From Oleiphilaceae bacterium (lineage in GTDB: Bacteria > Pseudomonadota > Gammaproteobacteria > Pseudomonadales > Oleiphilaceae), in assembly GCA_018334495.1 (NCBI GenBank), contig JAGXLV010000006.1, positions 1-64,000 on the forward strand: 64,000 nt of DNA. The letters run 5' to 3'. Shown one piece after another: positions 20,858 through 30,574 of the stretch (positions are counted from its first letter, which is position 1; every line of letters begins with the position of its first letter). The notes below the pieces were generated by a model that saw only the letters and a list, made by a program, of their open reading frames with translations, did no database searches and was not told the DNA's origin. The position numbers were made by a program, and so were the translations under genes.

Positions 20858-22558
20858 TCAGGCATCCAGCGAAACAGCGATCTCATCGGCAATTCTCTGT
20901 GCGCCGGGCGACAGGATTTTCTGGCTAAGCGCTGACAACAGCGCCTGCAAGGTCGCGGAGGTGGTGTCTTCCGCCAAGGCCGCGGCGCTGCAGGGCTGGC
21001 CGTCTACCTGCAGGCGGATACAGGCCATGGCATTGGCATCGGTGCCTTCGCCCAGAGCAAACTCATCGTAAGCTTCCACCGCAATATGAACCTCGTGGTT
21101 TTTCTCCAGAGCGGCGACCAGCGCTTCCACAGCCCCCAAACCACGGCCTTCAAGGGTCGTCAGGTTAATGTCCACGCCGAAGCTGACCCGGGCATAAACG
21201 CCCTCTTCATCCCGATGCAGATCGTAGGATTTCAATTCCCAGTCCGGGTTAACCGCAAGGTAACGCTTTTCAAACAGACGGTGAATGGTGTCGGAATCGA
21301 TTTCTCCACCACCCGATTCCGCCTCGCGTTGAACCACCTTGCTGAATTCGATCTGCAACCAGCGCGGCAGGTTGATGTTGTAGTCGCGCTCGAGTATGTA
21401 AGCCACACCGCCCTTACCCGACTGGCTGTTGATGCGTACCACCTCTTCGTAACGCCGACCGAGATCGCGGGGATCAATGGGCAGGTAGGCCACTTCCCAG
21501 GGATCGTCTTCAGCACGGCGAGCCAGGCACTTGCGGATGGCGTCCTGGTGACTGCCGGAGAAGGCGGTGAAGACCAGCTCGCCAGCGTAGGGGTGTCGGG
21601 GATGGGTGGGAATTTCCGTGCAGGCTTCCACCACATCCGTGATTTCCGCCATGGAGGAAAAGTCCACTTTCGGGTCCACGCCCTGTGAGTAAAGATTCAT
21701 CGCCGCGGTAACCAGATCCATGTTACCGGTGCGCTCGCCGTTACCCATCAATGTGCCTTCAACCCGGTCCGCGCCGGCCATCACTGCCAGCTCCGCGGCA
21801 GCGACGGCACAACCGCGATCGTTATGGGTGTGAACACTGATGCTGATGTGCTCCCGATATTTGACCCGGTCACAGATCCACTCGATCTGGTCTGCGAACA
21901 CGTTAGGCGTGGCCATTTCCACGGTGGCGGGTAAGTTGATCACCACCGGCTGGCCCTGGTCCGGACGCCATACGTCGTTAACCGCATCAATCACGTCAGC
22001 GGCGAAATCAAGTTCGGTCCCGGTGAAGCTTTCCGGGCTGTACTGAAACGTCCACTCGGTTTCGGGATGCTCGGCGGCATGGGCCTTGACCACCTCCGCG
22101 CCTTTCACGGCAATAGCCTTGATGCCCTCGCGATCAAGCCCGAACACCTGCTCACGCTGTACCTTCGAGGTGGAGTTGTAGACGTGAACGATAGCGCGTT
22201 TGGCACCCGCCAAAGCCTCGTAAGTCCGGGCAATCAATTCAGGGCGCGCCTGGGTCAGCACCTGAATGTGGACGTCGTCCGGAATCCGGTCTTCCTCGAT
22301 AAGCTTGCGGCAGAAATCGAAGTCCGGCTGGCTGGCCGCGGGGAAACCGATTTCAATTTCCTTGAAGCCGACCTTGACCAGGAGTTCGAACAAGCGCTGC
22401 TTCTGCGCCACGGACATAGGCTTGACCAATGCCTGATTGCCATCCCGAAGATCAACGGCACACCACTGGGGCGCCGTTTCTATAACACGGTCCGGCCAGC
22501 GACGATCGGTTTTACGGAGCGGCTGAAAGGGAACATATTTGTGATGGTCAAAAGCCAT
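20858..22558 (-). CDS. leuA: 2-isopropylmalate synthase
   Basis: First committed step of leucine synthesis: acetyl-CoA plus 2-ketoisovalerate. The HMGL-type barrel has CAVDLRDGNQAL and the metal-binding HTHNDRGCAVAAAEL. A linker leads to the C-terminal leucine-binding regulatory domain (about residues 430-566). At 566 residues it is the long LeuA form known from actinobacteria and some pseudomonads, not the 520-residue E. coli type. It diverges from an Lrp-family gene 172 bp away. Confidence 0.96.
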   Translation of the reverse strand: MAFDHHKYVPFQPLRKTDRRWPDRVIETAPQWCAVDLRDGNQALVKPMSVAQKQRLFELLVKVGFKEIEIGFPAASQPDFDFCRKLIEEDRIPDDVHIQVLTQARPELIARTYEALAGAKRAIVHVYNSTSKVQREQVFGLDREGIKAIAVKGAEVVKAHAAEHPETEWTFQYSPESFTGTELDFAADVIDAVNDVWRPDQGQPVVINLPATVEMATPNVFADQIEWICDRVKYREHISISVHTHNDRGCAVAAAELAVMAGADRVEGTLMGNGERTGNMDLVTAAMNLYSQGVDPKVDFSSMAEITDVVEACTEIPTHPRHPYAGELVFTAFSGSHQDAIRKCLARRAEDDPWEVAYLPIDPRDLGRRYEEVVRINSQSGKGGVAYILERDYNINLPRWLQIEFSKVVQREAESGGGEIDSDTIHRLFEKRYLAVNPDWELKSYDLHRDEEGVYARVSFGVDINLTTLEGRGLGAVEALVAALEKNHEVHIAVEAYDEFALGEGTDANAMACIRLQVDGQPCSAAALAEDTTSATLQALLSALSQKILSPGAQRIADEIAVSLDA

Positions 22559-22730
22559 GGTGTTGATTCCTAATCGTTGGTGGTCTGCGCGCCGATGACA
22601 GGGCGCGATTCAAAATTTGATTCATTGACAACATGGTACGCCTTCAAAGACGAATAATGATTGCTTTTTTGAGCTTATTTCGTAATATTTTGGCAGCAAT
22701 AGCCTCAATTTAATTTAAAAGTAGAATTTT
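22559..22730. promoter_or_regulatory. Divergent leuA/Lrp control region
   Basis: 172 bp with A/T-rich tracts (GCTTTTTTGAGC, TTAATTTAATTTAAAAG) and a TTGACA at 22625-22630 without a well-spaced -10. Lrp-family proteins favour such A/T-rich, loosely conserved sites. The arrangement suggests that the regulator may act on leuA, on itself, or on both; this is inference from layout. Confidence 0.35.
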
Positions 22731-23228
22731 ATGCCGAAAAGAGAAAAAACACTGATCAGACTGGATAAAATTGACCGCCACATTCTTGAAGCCCTTCAGA
22801 AAAATGGCGAGCTGACCAATCAGGAACTGGCGGATAAGGTCGGGCTCTCGCCTTCTCCCTGCCTGCGCCGGGTCCGAGCCATGGAAGAGGCCGGCATTAT
22901 TCTGGGTCGGGTGACTATTCTCGATCACAAGAAACTCGGGCTGTCGCTAACCGCCATCATCCTGATCGGCATGGACCGTCACACCCCGGAGCGGTTTGCG
23001 GCTTTTGAAAAACAGGTGGCCGACTATCCCGAAGTCCAGGAATGCTACCTCATAACCGGCCAGGACGCGGACTACATGCTGAAAGTCGTGGTGCCGGACA
23101 TGGATCATTACCACGAGTTTCTGCTCAATCGCATCACCCGCATTCAAGGCGTGAGTGGCGTACACTCCAGTTTTGTGCTGCGGCGGGTGCTGGACAGTAC
23201 CGCCCTGCCCCTGGGTTATCTTTCCTGA
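22731..23228 (+). CDS. Lrp/AsnC-family transcriptional regulator
   Basis: 165-residue feast/famine regulator. The N-terminal winged helix-turn-helix reads DKIDRHILEALQKNGELTNQELADKVGLSPSPCLRRVRAMEEAGII. The C-terminal RAM domain (about 75-160) includes ECYLITGQDADYMLKVVVPDMDHYHEF, the usual ligand-binding fold. There is no clear ribosome site before the listed ATG, so the first dozen residues are uncertain. Divergence from leuA makes leucine or another branched-chain amino acid a plausible effector, but the specificity cannot be read from sequence. Confidence 0.92.
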   Translation: MPKREKTLIRLDKIDRHILEALQKNGELTNQELADKVGLSPSPCLRRVRAMEEAGIILGRVTILDHKKLGLSLTAIILIGMDRHTPERFAAFEKQVADYPEVQECYLITGQDADYMLKVVVPDMDHYHEFLLNRITRIQGVSGVHSSFVLRRVLDSTALPLGYLS

Positions 23229-23272
23229 GCTGGCCCGAAAACTGTGTTCTGCGGCGCATTTTCAACCTTGTA

Positions 23273-23299
23273 GCCCCGGCCCGGGACCAAAGCCGGGGC
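23273..23299 (+). other. G/C hairpin between the Lrp gene and proS
   Basis: GCCCCGGC and GCCGGGGC form a perfect 8-bp stem with an 11-base loop, 45 bp after the regulator stop. No T-run follows, so it is at most a weak terminator. A TACAAT at about 23335 downstream could be the -10 of a proS promoter, but no matching -35 is visible. Confidence 0.35.
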
Positions 23300-23391
23300 A
23301 TGCGGCCAATCTGTACCTTGGGGCCCGGGCTCCGTACAATGTAACGATTAACCGATAACTTAAATTCTGATCAACCGCTACGGAAAACAAG

Positions 23392-25125
23392 ATGCGCGCA
23401 AGCCGTTACCTGATTGCCACCCAGAAAGAGACCCCCTCAGACGCCGAGATTATCAGCCACCAGCTCATGCTTCGGGCCGGCATGATCCGTAAGCTCGCGG
23501 CCGGCCTCTACACCTGGCTGCCCATGGGCCTGAGGGTGCTGCGCAAGGTCGAGCGTATTGTCCGGGAAGAGATGGACAAAAGCGGCGCCCAGGAAGTGCT
23601 GATGCCGGCAATCCAGCCATCGGAGCTGTGGCAGGAGTCGGGCCGATGGACATTCTACGGCGGCGAACTGCTGCGGATGCAGGATCGCCATGGCCGCGAT
23701 TTCTGCTTCGGCCCCACCCATGAAGAAGTGATTACCGACCTGATCCGCAACGAGCTGAAAAGCTACAAGCAGCTGCCGGCCAACTTCTACCAAATCCAGA
23801 CCAAGTTCCGGGATGAAACCCGTCCCCGGTTCGGCGTGATGCGTGCCCGCGAATTCATCATGAAAGACGCCTACTCCTTTCACCTCAACACTGACTCCCT
23901 GGACGAGACCTATCAGGTCATGCACCGCACTTACTGCAACATTTTTGACCGTATCGGGCTGGAATACCGGCCGGTGGAAGCGGATTCCGGCGCCATCGGC
24001 GGCAGCGCCTCCCATGAATTTCACGTGCTGGCGGACTCCGGCGAAGACGCCATCGTATTCAGCACGGACAGCGACTACGCCGCCAATATCGAGAAAGCCG
24101 AAGCCAAAGCACCGACGGGCGAGCGCCCGGCGCCGTCGGAAACCCTGACGGAAGTGGCCACACCGGGCCAGACCACGATTGCCGCGCTCTCCGAATTTCT
24201 CGGCATTGATTCAACCCGAACCCTCAAGACCCTGCTGGTGCACGGTGAGGCGGGCGAAGACGGCAAAACCGGGCTGGTTGCCCTGGTTCTGCGGGGTGAT
24301 CACTCGCTCAATGAACTCAAGGCGGAAAAGCTGCCAGGCGTGGCCGAGCCACTGACCATGGCCACGAGCGAAGAAATCGAGGCGGCGACAGGCGGCACAC
24401 CCGGCTCTATCGGTCCGGTCAAGCTGCCAGTGCCGGTTATTGTCGACCGCAGTGCCGCTCATCTGGCGGACTTTGTCTGCGGCGCCAACCGGGAAGGCTA
24501 TCACCTGATTGGCGTGAACTGGGAGCGCGATGTCGCGATCGACCGGGTCGAGGACCTGCGGGATGTGGTCGCAGGCGACCCCAGCCCTGACGGCCGGGGC
24601 ACCCTGGAAATCCGCCGGGGCATCGAGGTGGGTCATATTTTCAAACTGGGCAACAAGTACAGCAAAGCCATGGACGCCACGGTTCTGGACGAGAACGGCA
24701 AGAGCGCGTTTCTGGAAATGGGCTGTTACGGCGTTGGCGTGTCCCGGATTGTGGCGGCCGCCATCGAGCAGAACTACGATGACCGGGGCATTCTGTGGCC
24801 CGAGGCCATCGCGCCCTTCGAGATCGCCATCGTCACCCTGAACGGCCACAAGTCGCCGGTGGTCAGGGAAGCGGGCGAACTCCTTTATGAGCGCCTGCAG
24901 CAGGCCGGCTACGATGTGTTTCTGGATGACCGCAACGAGCGCCCGGGCGTGAAGTTCGCTGATATGGAGCTGACCGGCATTCCCCACCGTCTTGTGGTGT
25001 CCGAACGCGGTCTGGAAGCCGGCACCCTGGAATACAAAGGTCGCAAGGATGCGGAGAAACAGGACATTCCGATCGAAGAAGCCGTGCCCTTCCTGGTGAA
25101 CGCCTCGCCAAGGCGCGGCCTTTAA
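23392..25125 (+). CDS. proS: Prolyl-tRNA synthetase
   Basis: Class II synthetase of the bacterial type. The catalytic core begins [44 protein letters not shown] and contains [25 protein letters not shown] (motif 2). A YbaK-like editing domain that removes Ala-tRNA-Pro is inserted at about residues 225-400. Motif 3 ([18 protein letters not shown]) and an anticodon-binding domain follow. Length is 577 residues. It is convergent with murB, with only 32 bp between the stops. Confidence 0.98.
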   Translation: MRASRYLIATQKETPSDAEIISHQLMLRAGMIRKLAAGLYTWLPMGLRVLRKVERIVREEMDKSGAQEVLMPAIQPSELWQESGRWTFYGGELLRMQDRHGRDFCFGPTHEEVITDLIRNELKSYKQLPANFYQIQTKFRDETRPRFGVMRAREFIMKDAYSFHLNTDSLDETYQVMHRTYCNIFDRIGLEYRPVEADSGAIGGSASHEFHVLADSGEDAIVFSTDSDYAANIEKAEAKAPTGERPAPSETLTEVATPGQTTIAALSEFLGIDSTRTLKTLLVHGEAGEDGKTGLVALVLRGDHSLNELKAEKLPGVAEPLTMATSEEIEAATGGTPGSIGPVKLPVPVIVDRSAAHLADFVCGANREGYHLIGVNWERDVAIDRVEDLRDVVAGDPSPDGRGTLEIRRGIEVGHIFKLGNKYSKAMDATVLDENGKSAFLEMGCYGVGVSRIVAAAIEQNYDDRGILWPEAIAPFEIAIVTLNGHKSPVVREAGELLYERLQQAGYDVFLDDRNERPGVKFADMELTGIPHRLVVSERGLEAGTLEYKGRKDAEKQDIPIEEAVPFLVNASPRRGL

Positions 25126-25157
25126 GCCGGATGAGCTCCGTGGGGGGCACGGGGCCC

Positions 25158-26192
25158 TCAGCGGATGATGCGGGGCTCCACCTCAAGCGCCACCCCAAAA
25201 CGGTTCTTTACATCTTCCTGAATGCGCTCAGCCAATGCCAGCAGCTCGTCGCCGGTGCCGCCGTCGTGGTTGATCAGAACGAGGGCCTGCCGGTCATGGA
25301 CACCCACCCTGCGGTCTCGATACCCTTTCCAGCCACACTGGTCAATCAGCCAGGCCGCGGCCAGTTTGGCGGTGCTTTCCCCGGGGAAACCAACAACTGC
25401 CGGGTAACGGGCTTGCAACCGCTTCCAGTGCGCCAGGGGAACCAGTGGGTTCTTGAAAAAGCTGCCAGCATTGGGCAGTTGATCGGGGTCCGGCAACTTC
25501 CGGCGCCTGACGGTCATTACGGCTTCGGCCACCTGCAAGGGCGTGAGGCTTCCCGGCCCGGGGCAATCGCCAAGGCAGGTTTTCAATTCCCCGTAACCCA
25601 GCGTGAAAGGTCGGGTGCGGGAAAGGCCCAGCCGGATTTCAACAATGATGTAACGTCCCGGTTCCTGCTTGAAAAGGCTGTCACGGTAGCGAAAACGGCA
25701 GTCGGCATTGGACAGAGTAACCGGTTTGCCAATGCCACAGTCATAAGCTGTCACTGAAACAAGCGTATCTTTCAGCTCCGCGCCATAAGCCCCTATATTC
25801 TGCACAGGCGCTGCGCCGGTACTGCCGGGAATCAATGCCAGGTTCTCAATACCGCGATAACCCTCGGAGGCTGCATGGATGACCGCCTCGTGCCAGTTCT
25901 CTCCCGCGCCCAGCACGAGGGTTGCCGTCTCTTCAGAGACGTCTTCCCAACGCCGCCCCGGGAACGCCATCCGGATCACCAGCCCGTTGTAGTCACCCGC
26001 CAGCACCAGATTGCTACCGCCGCCCAGAAGCAGAGTTTCCTGGCCTTCCGTCGCGGCCCAGGCCAGAGCCTCCGTCAAGTCGCTGATGCCGGTCACCGAA
26101 ACGAAATAACGAGCCTGCGCGGGCAGCCTAAGGCTGGTCATAGCGCTCAGATCGACATCTTCCAGAATTTCATTGCGAACACTGTCTTTCAA
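25158..26192 (-). CDS. murB: UDP-N-acetylenolpyruvoylglucosamine reductase MurB
   Basis: FAD enzyme that completes UDP-MurNAc. The FAD domain includes LLLGGGSNLVLAGDYNGLVIRM, and the substrate domain includes YRDSLFK and NAGSFFKNPLVP with the catalytic Ser. Length 344 and sequence type match the E. coli type I enzyme. The listed start is a TTG overlapping the phosphatase stop (TTGA), so the two genes are probably translationally coupled. An ATG at codon 18 (MTSLRLPAQ) is an unlikely alternative. Confidence 0.96.
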   Translation of the reverse strand: MKDSVRNEILEDVDLSAMTSLRLPAQARYFVSVTGISDLTEALAWAATEGQETLLLGGGSNLVLAGDYNGLVIRMAFPGRRWEDVSEETATLVLGAGENWHEAVIHAASEGYRGIENLALIPGSTGAAPVQNIGAYGAELKDTLVSVTAYDCGIGKPVTLSNADCRFRYRDSLFKQEPGRYIIVEIRLGLSRTRPFTLGYGELKTCLGDCPGPGSLTPLQVAEAVMTVRRRKLPDPDQLPNAGSFFKNPLVPLAHWKRLQARYPAVVGFPGESTAKLAAAWLIDQCGWKGYRDRRVGVHDRQALVLINHDGGTGDELLALAERIQEDVKNRFGVALEVEPRIIR

Positions 26193-26674
26193 AAATGGCG
26201 CTCCCGGATATCGCGAAGCAGACCCTGGCTGGCATCTTCGATCAGATCCAGTACCCGCTCGAAGCCCTGTTCTCCACCGTAATAGGGGTCAGGCACTTCA
26301 TCCACGTCATGACTCTGACCATAACCCAGGAAAAGCTCTGGCTGGGTGCCGCCATAGCGGTGCCAGATGTCCCGGATGTTCTCCAGATTATGCCGGTCCA
26401 TCACCAGAATATAATCAAACTGCTTCAGATCCGCCGGCTCAAACTGCCTGGCGCGCAATGAATCGATATCAATGTTGCGCTTGCGGGCGGCCGCTATGGC
26501 TCTCTGGTCCGGCGCCTTGCCGATGTGAAAATCGCCAGTGCCGCAGGAATCCACCCTTACCCGGTCAGCGGCACCGGCTTTCTCCAGTACCTGCTGGAAA
26601 ACACCGTGCGCGGAAGGCGATCGACAGATATTACCCAGGCAGACAAACAGAACGCTAACAATGGGTTTGGCCAA
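26189..26674 (-). CDS. Low-molecular-weight protein-tyrosine phosphatase
   Basis: Cytoplasmic phosphatase with the P-loop VCLGNICRSPSAHGVF (CX5R) near the N-terminus and the general-acid Asp in VPDPYYGGEQGF. Length is 161 residues. The start is TTG (MAKPIVSVLFVCLGN) with AGGAG upstream. It lies between kdsB and murB, and the same order is known from Pseudomonas, so the link to envelope genes is conserved. Its natural substrate is unknown; in other bacteria such enzymes act on tyrosine kinases of polysaccharide export. Confidence 0.92.
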   Translation of the reverse strand: MAKPIVSVLFVCLGNICRSPSAHGVFQQVLEKAGAADRVRVDSCGTGDFHIGKAPDQRAIAAARKRNIDIDSLRARQFEPADLKQFDYILVMDRHNLENIRDIWHRYGGTQPELFLGYGQSHDVDEVPDPYYGGEQGFERVLDLIEDASQGLLRDIRERHF

Positions 26675-26731
26675 GACAAGGCTCCTTTTTATGGGTTTTT
26701 GGACCGAGGGCTGGTCTTTAATGACCGGTCT

Positions 26732-27505
26732 TTACCCGCCTCGCGCTTCCAGAATTTGTCGCAGACGCAACAGGTCCGCTTCGGTGTCCACCCCCGCCGG
26801 GGGCGCTTCGGCGGCGATGCCTACGTGAATTCCGGCCCCCTGATGCAGGGCCCGCAGCTGCTCCAGGGATTCCAGCTGTTCCAGCGGCGCCGGCGGCCAG
26901 TTAACAAATTCCCGCAACAGGCTCACCCGATAGCCATAAATACCCACATGGCGATAATAACAGGCTTTTTGCGGCAGAACGGCCCGACCAGCCGCGTCGT
27001 TCCAGTGATCCCGGGCCCAGGGAATGGGCGCGCGGCTGAAATAACTGGCCATACCCCGATGATCAAACACCACTTTGACCACATTGGGATCAAAAACGGC
27101 ATTGGCGTCGGTAATTTCCTCACATAATGTGGCGATGGCGGCGTCGGGATAGAGTTGCAGATTAGCCGCGACCTGATTGATCAAGGCGGACGGAATCAGG
27201 GGTTCGTCACCCTGAACGTTCACCACCCTTGCGTCGCTGGTCAGGGCGAGCTTGCGAGTCACCTCTTCCAGCCGATCCGTGCCGCTGGCGTGGTTTGCAG
27301 CGGTCATCACCACTTCCGCCCCGAAGCTCTCGCAGGCGCGGTAAATTCTTTCATCATCAGTGGCCACGACCACCCGTCCGGCGGCACTCTCGCGAGCGCG
27401 TTCGACCACATGCCGGATCATGGGCTTGCCGGCAATATCCGCCAGCGGCTTGCCCGGCAACCGAGTGGAGGCATAACGGGCGGGTATGACAACGGTAAAT
27501 GACAT
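26732..27505 (-). CDS. kdsB: CMP-KDO synthetase
   Basis: 3-deoxy-manno-octulosonate cytidylyltransferase, which activates KDO for the lipopolysaccharide inner core. The nucleotidyltransferase signature is [17 protein letters not shown], followed by [11 protein letters not shown] and HVGIYGYR. The ATG at 27503-27505 (MSFTVVIP) is preferred over the TTG one codon earlier in the ORF track, giving 257 residues. It sits between the ycaR-like gene and the phosphatase. Confidence 0.96.
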   Translation of the reverse strand: MSFTVVIPARYASTRLPGKPLADIAGKPMIRHVVERARESAAGRVVVATDDERIYRACESFGAEVVMTAANHASGTDRLEEVTRKLALTSDARVVNVQGDEPLIPSALINQVAANLQLYPDAAIATLCEEITDANAVFDPNVVKVVFDHRGMASYFSRAPIPWARDHWNDAAGRAVLPQKACYYRHVGIYGYRVSLLREFVNWPPAPLEQLESLEQLRALHQGAGIHVGIAAEAPPAGVDTEADLLRLRQILEARGG

Positions 27506-27530
27506 CAACGGCTCTCGCGGTTCGCAGACT

Positions 27531-27722
27531 TTAACGTTTCTTTTCCAGACGCTCGTCCGTGGTCAGGGTTCGGGCCTCGGTCGCCAGCATCACCGGGATG
27601 CCTTCGCGGATGGGGAACGCCATGGCATCATTACGGCAGACAAGCTCCTGCTTCTCATGATCCAGATGAAGGTCACCCTTACACACAGGACAGGCCAATA
27701 GGGCCACCAGTTTTTTGTCCAT
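27531..27722 (-). CDS. ycaR: Trm112/YcaR-family protein
   Basis: 63-residue zinc-ribbon-like protein ([46 protein letters not shown]). Two CxxC-type pairs are only partly kept (CPVC and a single VCR). It always travels with lpxK and kdsB in gammaproteobacteria, as here. The eukaryotic relative Trm112 activates methyltransferases; the bacterial role is not settled. I chose the ATG at 27720-27722 over the GTG three codons upstream. Confidence 0.9.
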   Translation of the reverse strand: MDKKLVALLACPVCKGDLHLDHEKQELVCRNDAMAFPIREGIPVMLATEARTLTTDERLEKKR

Positions 27723-27785
27723 GATCCACACCCGTTGTCGTTAATTTTACGATTGCCTGATTCGCGCTCAGAGTCGATGCGATGG

Positions 27786-28802
27786 TCAGGGGTTCTGATT
27801 TCCCGCCGACACCTGCGCCAGCCTCGCCAGCAGAGCCGCACGGAACGCCTCCGGCAACCGGGCCTTTACTTCCAGCGCCCAACAGCGGTCGTGGGCGATG
27901 TGCCGGCATTTAACCGCATCTTTCGCCGTCATCACCAGATGTTCCCCCGGCTCGACGGCAAGGTCTGATCGAGAAAAATCATGATGGTCCGGCAAAGCCA
28001 TCGACCTTACCCGGGCACCGAGCGACCTGAGCGTATCAAAAAACCGCTCCGGGTTGCCTATGCCTGCAACAGCCCGAACCGGACGGCCCTGCAACCACGC
28101 CAGGGGCTCGGTTTCAGCGTTTCCTGCTTCGCCACTGGCAACACGGCGCAGCGCCGTCGGCGCCAGCGTCATCAGATATTGCGCCGGGTGGGCAACAGTC
28201 TCCAGAACCCCACCATTTCCGATCACAAAATCCACCTGTGCCAGGCGCTCGGGATCTTCCCTGAGGGGGCCCACTGGAATGGGCGCGCCATTACCAAGCC
28301 CGCGCTGGCCATCAAAAACCGCCAATTCGATATCCCGCGGCAGGGCGTAATGCTGAAGCCCGTCGTCACAAACCAGGATATTGCCAAGATTCCGGGCAAT
28401 TGCCCACTGCGCCCCTCTCACCCGGCGCGGGTCCACCACAACCGGGCAGCCGGTCTGACGCGCCAGCATGACCGGTTCGTCACCTCCCGCCGCCGCGTCC
28501 GTATTACCATCGACCAACAAGGGGTAGCTTTCAGCCTTGCCCCGGTAGCCCCGGCTCAGGATAACCGGCCGCCAGCCCTCCTCAAGCAGAGTCTCAACAA
28601 GCCAGGCCGTCAGTGGTGATTTGCCCGTGCCTCCGGCAGTGATATTACCCACCACAATCACAGGTACCGGCAGGGAGGCCTGATCAAGCTGTGCCTTTTC
28701 GCGCCGGGAAGCCGCTACCCGCCGGTAGAGCTGCGCCAGCGGCCAGAGTGGCCAGAGTGGCCGACCTGAACCATACCAAAGACGATCAACCCAGCCGGTC
28801 AT
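27786..28802 (-). CDS. lpxK: Tetraacyldisaccharide 4'-kinase LpxK
   Basis: Inner-membrane kinase that phosphorylates the lipid A disaccharide at the 4' position. An N-terminal membrane-associated helix is followed by the P-loop VVGNITAGGTGKSPLT and by ILSRGYRGKAESYP and ILVCDDGLQHYAL. Length is 338 residues. Its ATG overlaps the msbA stop (ATGA), so it is coupled to the lipid A flippase. The N-terminal PLWPLWPLA comes from a 9-bp DNA repeat. Confidence 0.96.
   Translation of the reverse strand: MTGWVDRLWYGSGRPLWPLWPLAQLYRRVAASRREKAQLDQASLPVPVIVVGNITAGGTGKSPLTAWLVETLLEEGWRPVILSRGYRGKAESYPLLVDGNTDAAAGGDEPVMLARQTGCPVVVDPRRVRGAQWAIARNLGNILVCDDGLQHYALPRDIELAVFDGQRGLGNGAPIPVGPLREDPERLAQVDFVIGNGGVLETVAHPAQYLMTLAPTALRRVASGEAGNAETEPLAWLQGRPVRAVAGIGNPERFFDTLRSLGARVRSMALPDHHDFSRSDLAVEPGEHLVMTAKDAVKCRHIAHDRCWALEVKARLPEAFRAALLARLAQVSAGNQNP
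28741..28762. repeat. 9-bp tandem repeat in the lpxK N-terminus
   Basis: GGCCAGAGT occurs twice, followed by GGCC. On the coding strand it gives PLWPLWPL, next to the membrane-anchoring helix of LpxK. The unit is three codons, so slippage would stay in frame. Confidence 0.8.
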
Positions 28803-30574
28803 GCGGGCTCGCTGAACTGCATCTGGTGTAATCTGGCATAGGCACCGCCCTGGGCCAGCAACTCGGCATGCCGGCCCGACTCGACAATTTTACCGGCTTC
28901 CATGACCAGTATGCGGTCGGCTTTTTCGATGGTGGACAGGCGATGGGCAATCACCAGCGTGGTCCGGCCCTGCATGACCGTATCCAGGGCGGCCTGGATA
29001 TGACGCTCGGACTCGGTATCCAGTGCCGACGTGGCTTCGTCCAGAATCAGGATGGGCGCGTCTTTCAGAAGCGCACGGGCGATGGCCAGGCGCTGGCGCT
29101 GGCCGCCGGACAACATGACGCCGTTATCGCCGATCATGGTATCCAGACCGTCCGGCATTCTGTCGATAAACTCAAGGGCATGGGCTTTGGCGGCGGCTTC
29201 CCTGACCGCCTCACGGCTGCGTGAACGCAGGGAGCCATAGGCGATATTGGCCTCGACCGTATCGTTGAACAGCACCACATTCTGGGTTACCAGAGCAATC
29301 TGTGCTCTCAGCGCATCCAGCCGGAAATCCTTGACCGAGCGGCCATCGATACGAATGTCACCCTCGGAATACTCATAAAAACGCGGCAGCAGACTCACCA
29401 GGGTGGATTTACCACTGCCCGAACGCCCCACCAGAGCCATACTCTGGCCCGCCGGGATAGTCAGGTTGATATTTTCGAGCACATTGTCCAGTTCCTCGCC
29501 ATAGCGAAACGCCACATTGTCGAACTCAATATCGCCGGCGACACGGTCCGGGGCGTAGGTGCCATGGTCGGGTTCGGGGTCCTCGTCGATGGTTCCGAAA
29601 ACGTCATGCGCTGCCGCAACACCTTTCTGGATCTCGGCATGAACCGATGTGATCTGCCGAATGGGTTTTGCCATGGTCGCCGCCGCGGTAATAAAGGCGA
29701 CCAGTTTACCCGTGGTCATTTCACCGAGAATGGCGGGGGACAGCATGGTCCAGACGAGCAAGGCGATTGCGATGGCCACCAGTAATTGAATAGCAGGCAC
29801 ACTGATGGCCTGAGCCGTGGCCAGCTTGATGCTTTGTTTCAGGTTCTTGTGACTGACCTTCCGGAATCGCTCTCGCTCGTATTCCTCGCCACCAAAGGCG
29901 CGCACCACACGGTAGCCCGAGATGGACTCCGAGGCGACGTGGGTAATGTCGCCCATGGAGCTCTGGATTCGCTGGCTGATTTTACGAAAGCGTTTGCTGG
30001 CGTAACTGACCACCAGGCCGATCACCGGCCCCACCGCCAGGAAGATCAAGGTCAGCTTCCAGTTGGTGTAGACCATGAAGCCCAGAAGTCCCAGTATTGT
30101 GAAGCCTTCCCGCAGGGTCACCGTCACCGCTTTGGTGGTGGCCCCGGCTACCTGTTCAACATTGAATGTAAGCTTGGATACCAGCCGCCCGGACGAATTG
30201 GCGTCGAAAAAATGCGACGGCAGCGCCAGCAAACGATCAAATACCTGGGTCCGCAAAGCGTTGACCACCTGACGCCCGACGTAGTTGATGAAGTACTGGC
30301 TCATGAACGTGCCGACCCCGCGGGTAGCGAATACCAGAACGATCAGGCCGGTGAGAAAAATGCGGTTTTCCGGGCTGGGGTTCTCCAGCGCCTCGATGAC
30401 GTATTCCATCGCGGCCGCCATGCCCGTTGAGGCAGCGGCATAGATAATATTGCCCACAATCGCCAGCGCAAATGCCACCCAGAAGGGTTTAACATAAGCC
30501 AGCAGGCGCCGGTAGGTCTGCCAGTTTGACGTTTCCGGCGCGACGGCTGCCGCCGGGATGGAATCAGCCTTCAT
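28799..30574 (-). CDS. msbA: Lipid A export ATP-binding/permease MsbA
   Basis: Half-transporter that flips lipid A core across the inner membrane. Six membrane helices fill about residues 25-310. The ATPase domain has Walker A ALVGRSGSGKSTLVSLLPRF, signature LSGGQRQRLAIARALL and Walker B ILILDEATSALD. The ORF-track start lies deep inside exbD. The ATG at 30574 (MKADSIPAAA) has GGA at a good distance; an ATG two codons earlier is possible. Length is about 591. It overlaps the end of exbD and the start of lpxK. Confidence 0.95.
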   Translation of the reverse strand: MKADSIPAAAVAPETSNWQTYRRLLAYVKPFWVAFALAIVGNIIYAAASTGMAAAMEYVIEALENPSPENRIFLTGLIVLVFATRGVGTFMSQYFINYVGRQVVNALRTQVFDRLLALPSHFFDANSSGRLVSKLTFNVEQVAGATTKAVTVTLREGFTILGLLGFMVYTNWKLTLIFLAVGPVIGLVVSYASKRFRKISQRIQSSMGDITHVASESISGYRVVRAFGGEEYERERFRKVSHKNLKQSIKLATAQAISVPAIQLLVAIAIALLVWTMLSPAILGEMTTGKLVAFITAAATMAKPIRQITSVHAEIQKGVAAAHDVFGTIDEDPEPDHGTYAPDRVAGDIEFDNVAFRYGEELDNVLENINLTIPAGQSMALVGRSGSGKSTLVSLLPRFYEYSEGDIRIDGRSVKDFRLDALRAQIALVTQNVVLFNDTVEANIAYGSLRSRSREAVREAAAKAHALEFIDRMPDGLDTMIGDNGVMLSGGQRQRLAIARALLKDAPILILDEATSALDTESERHIQAALDTVMQGRTTLVIAHRLSTIEKADRILVMEAGKIVESGRHAELLAQGGAYARLHQMQFSEPA

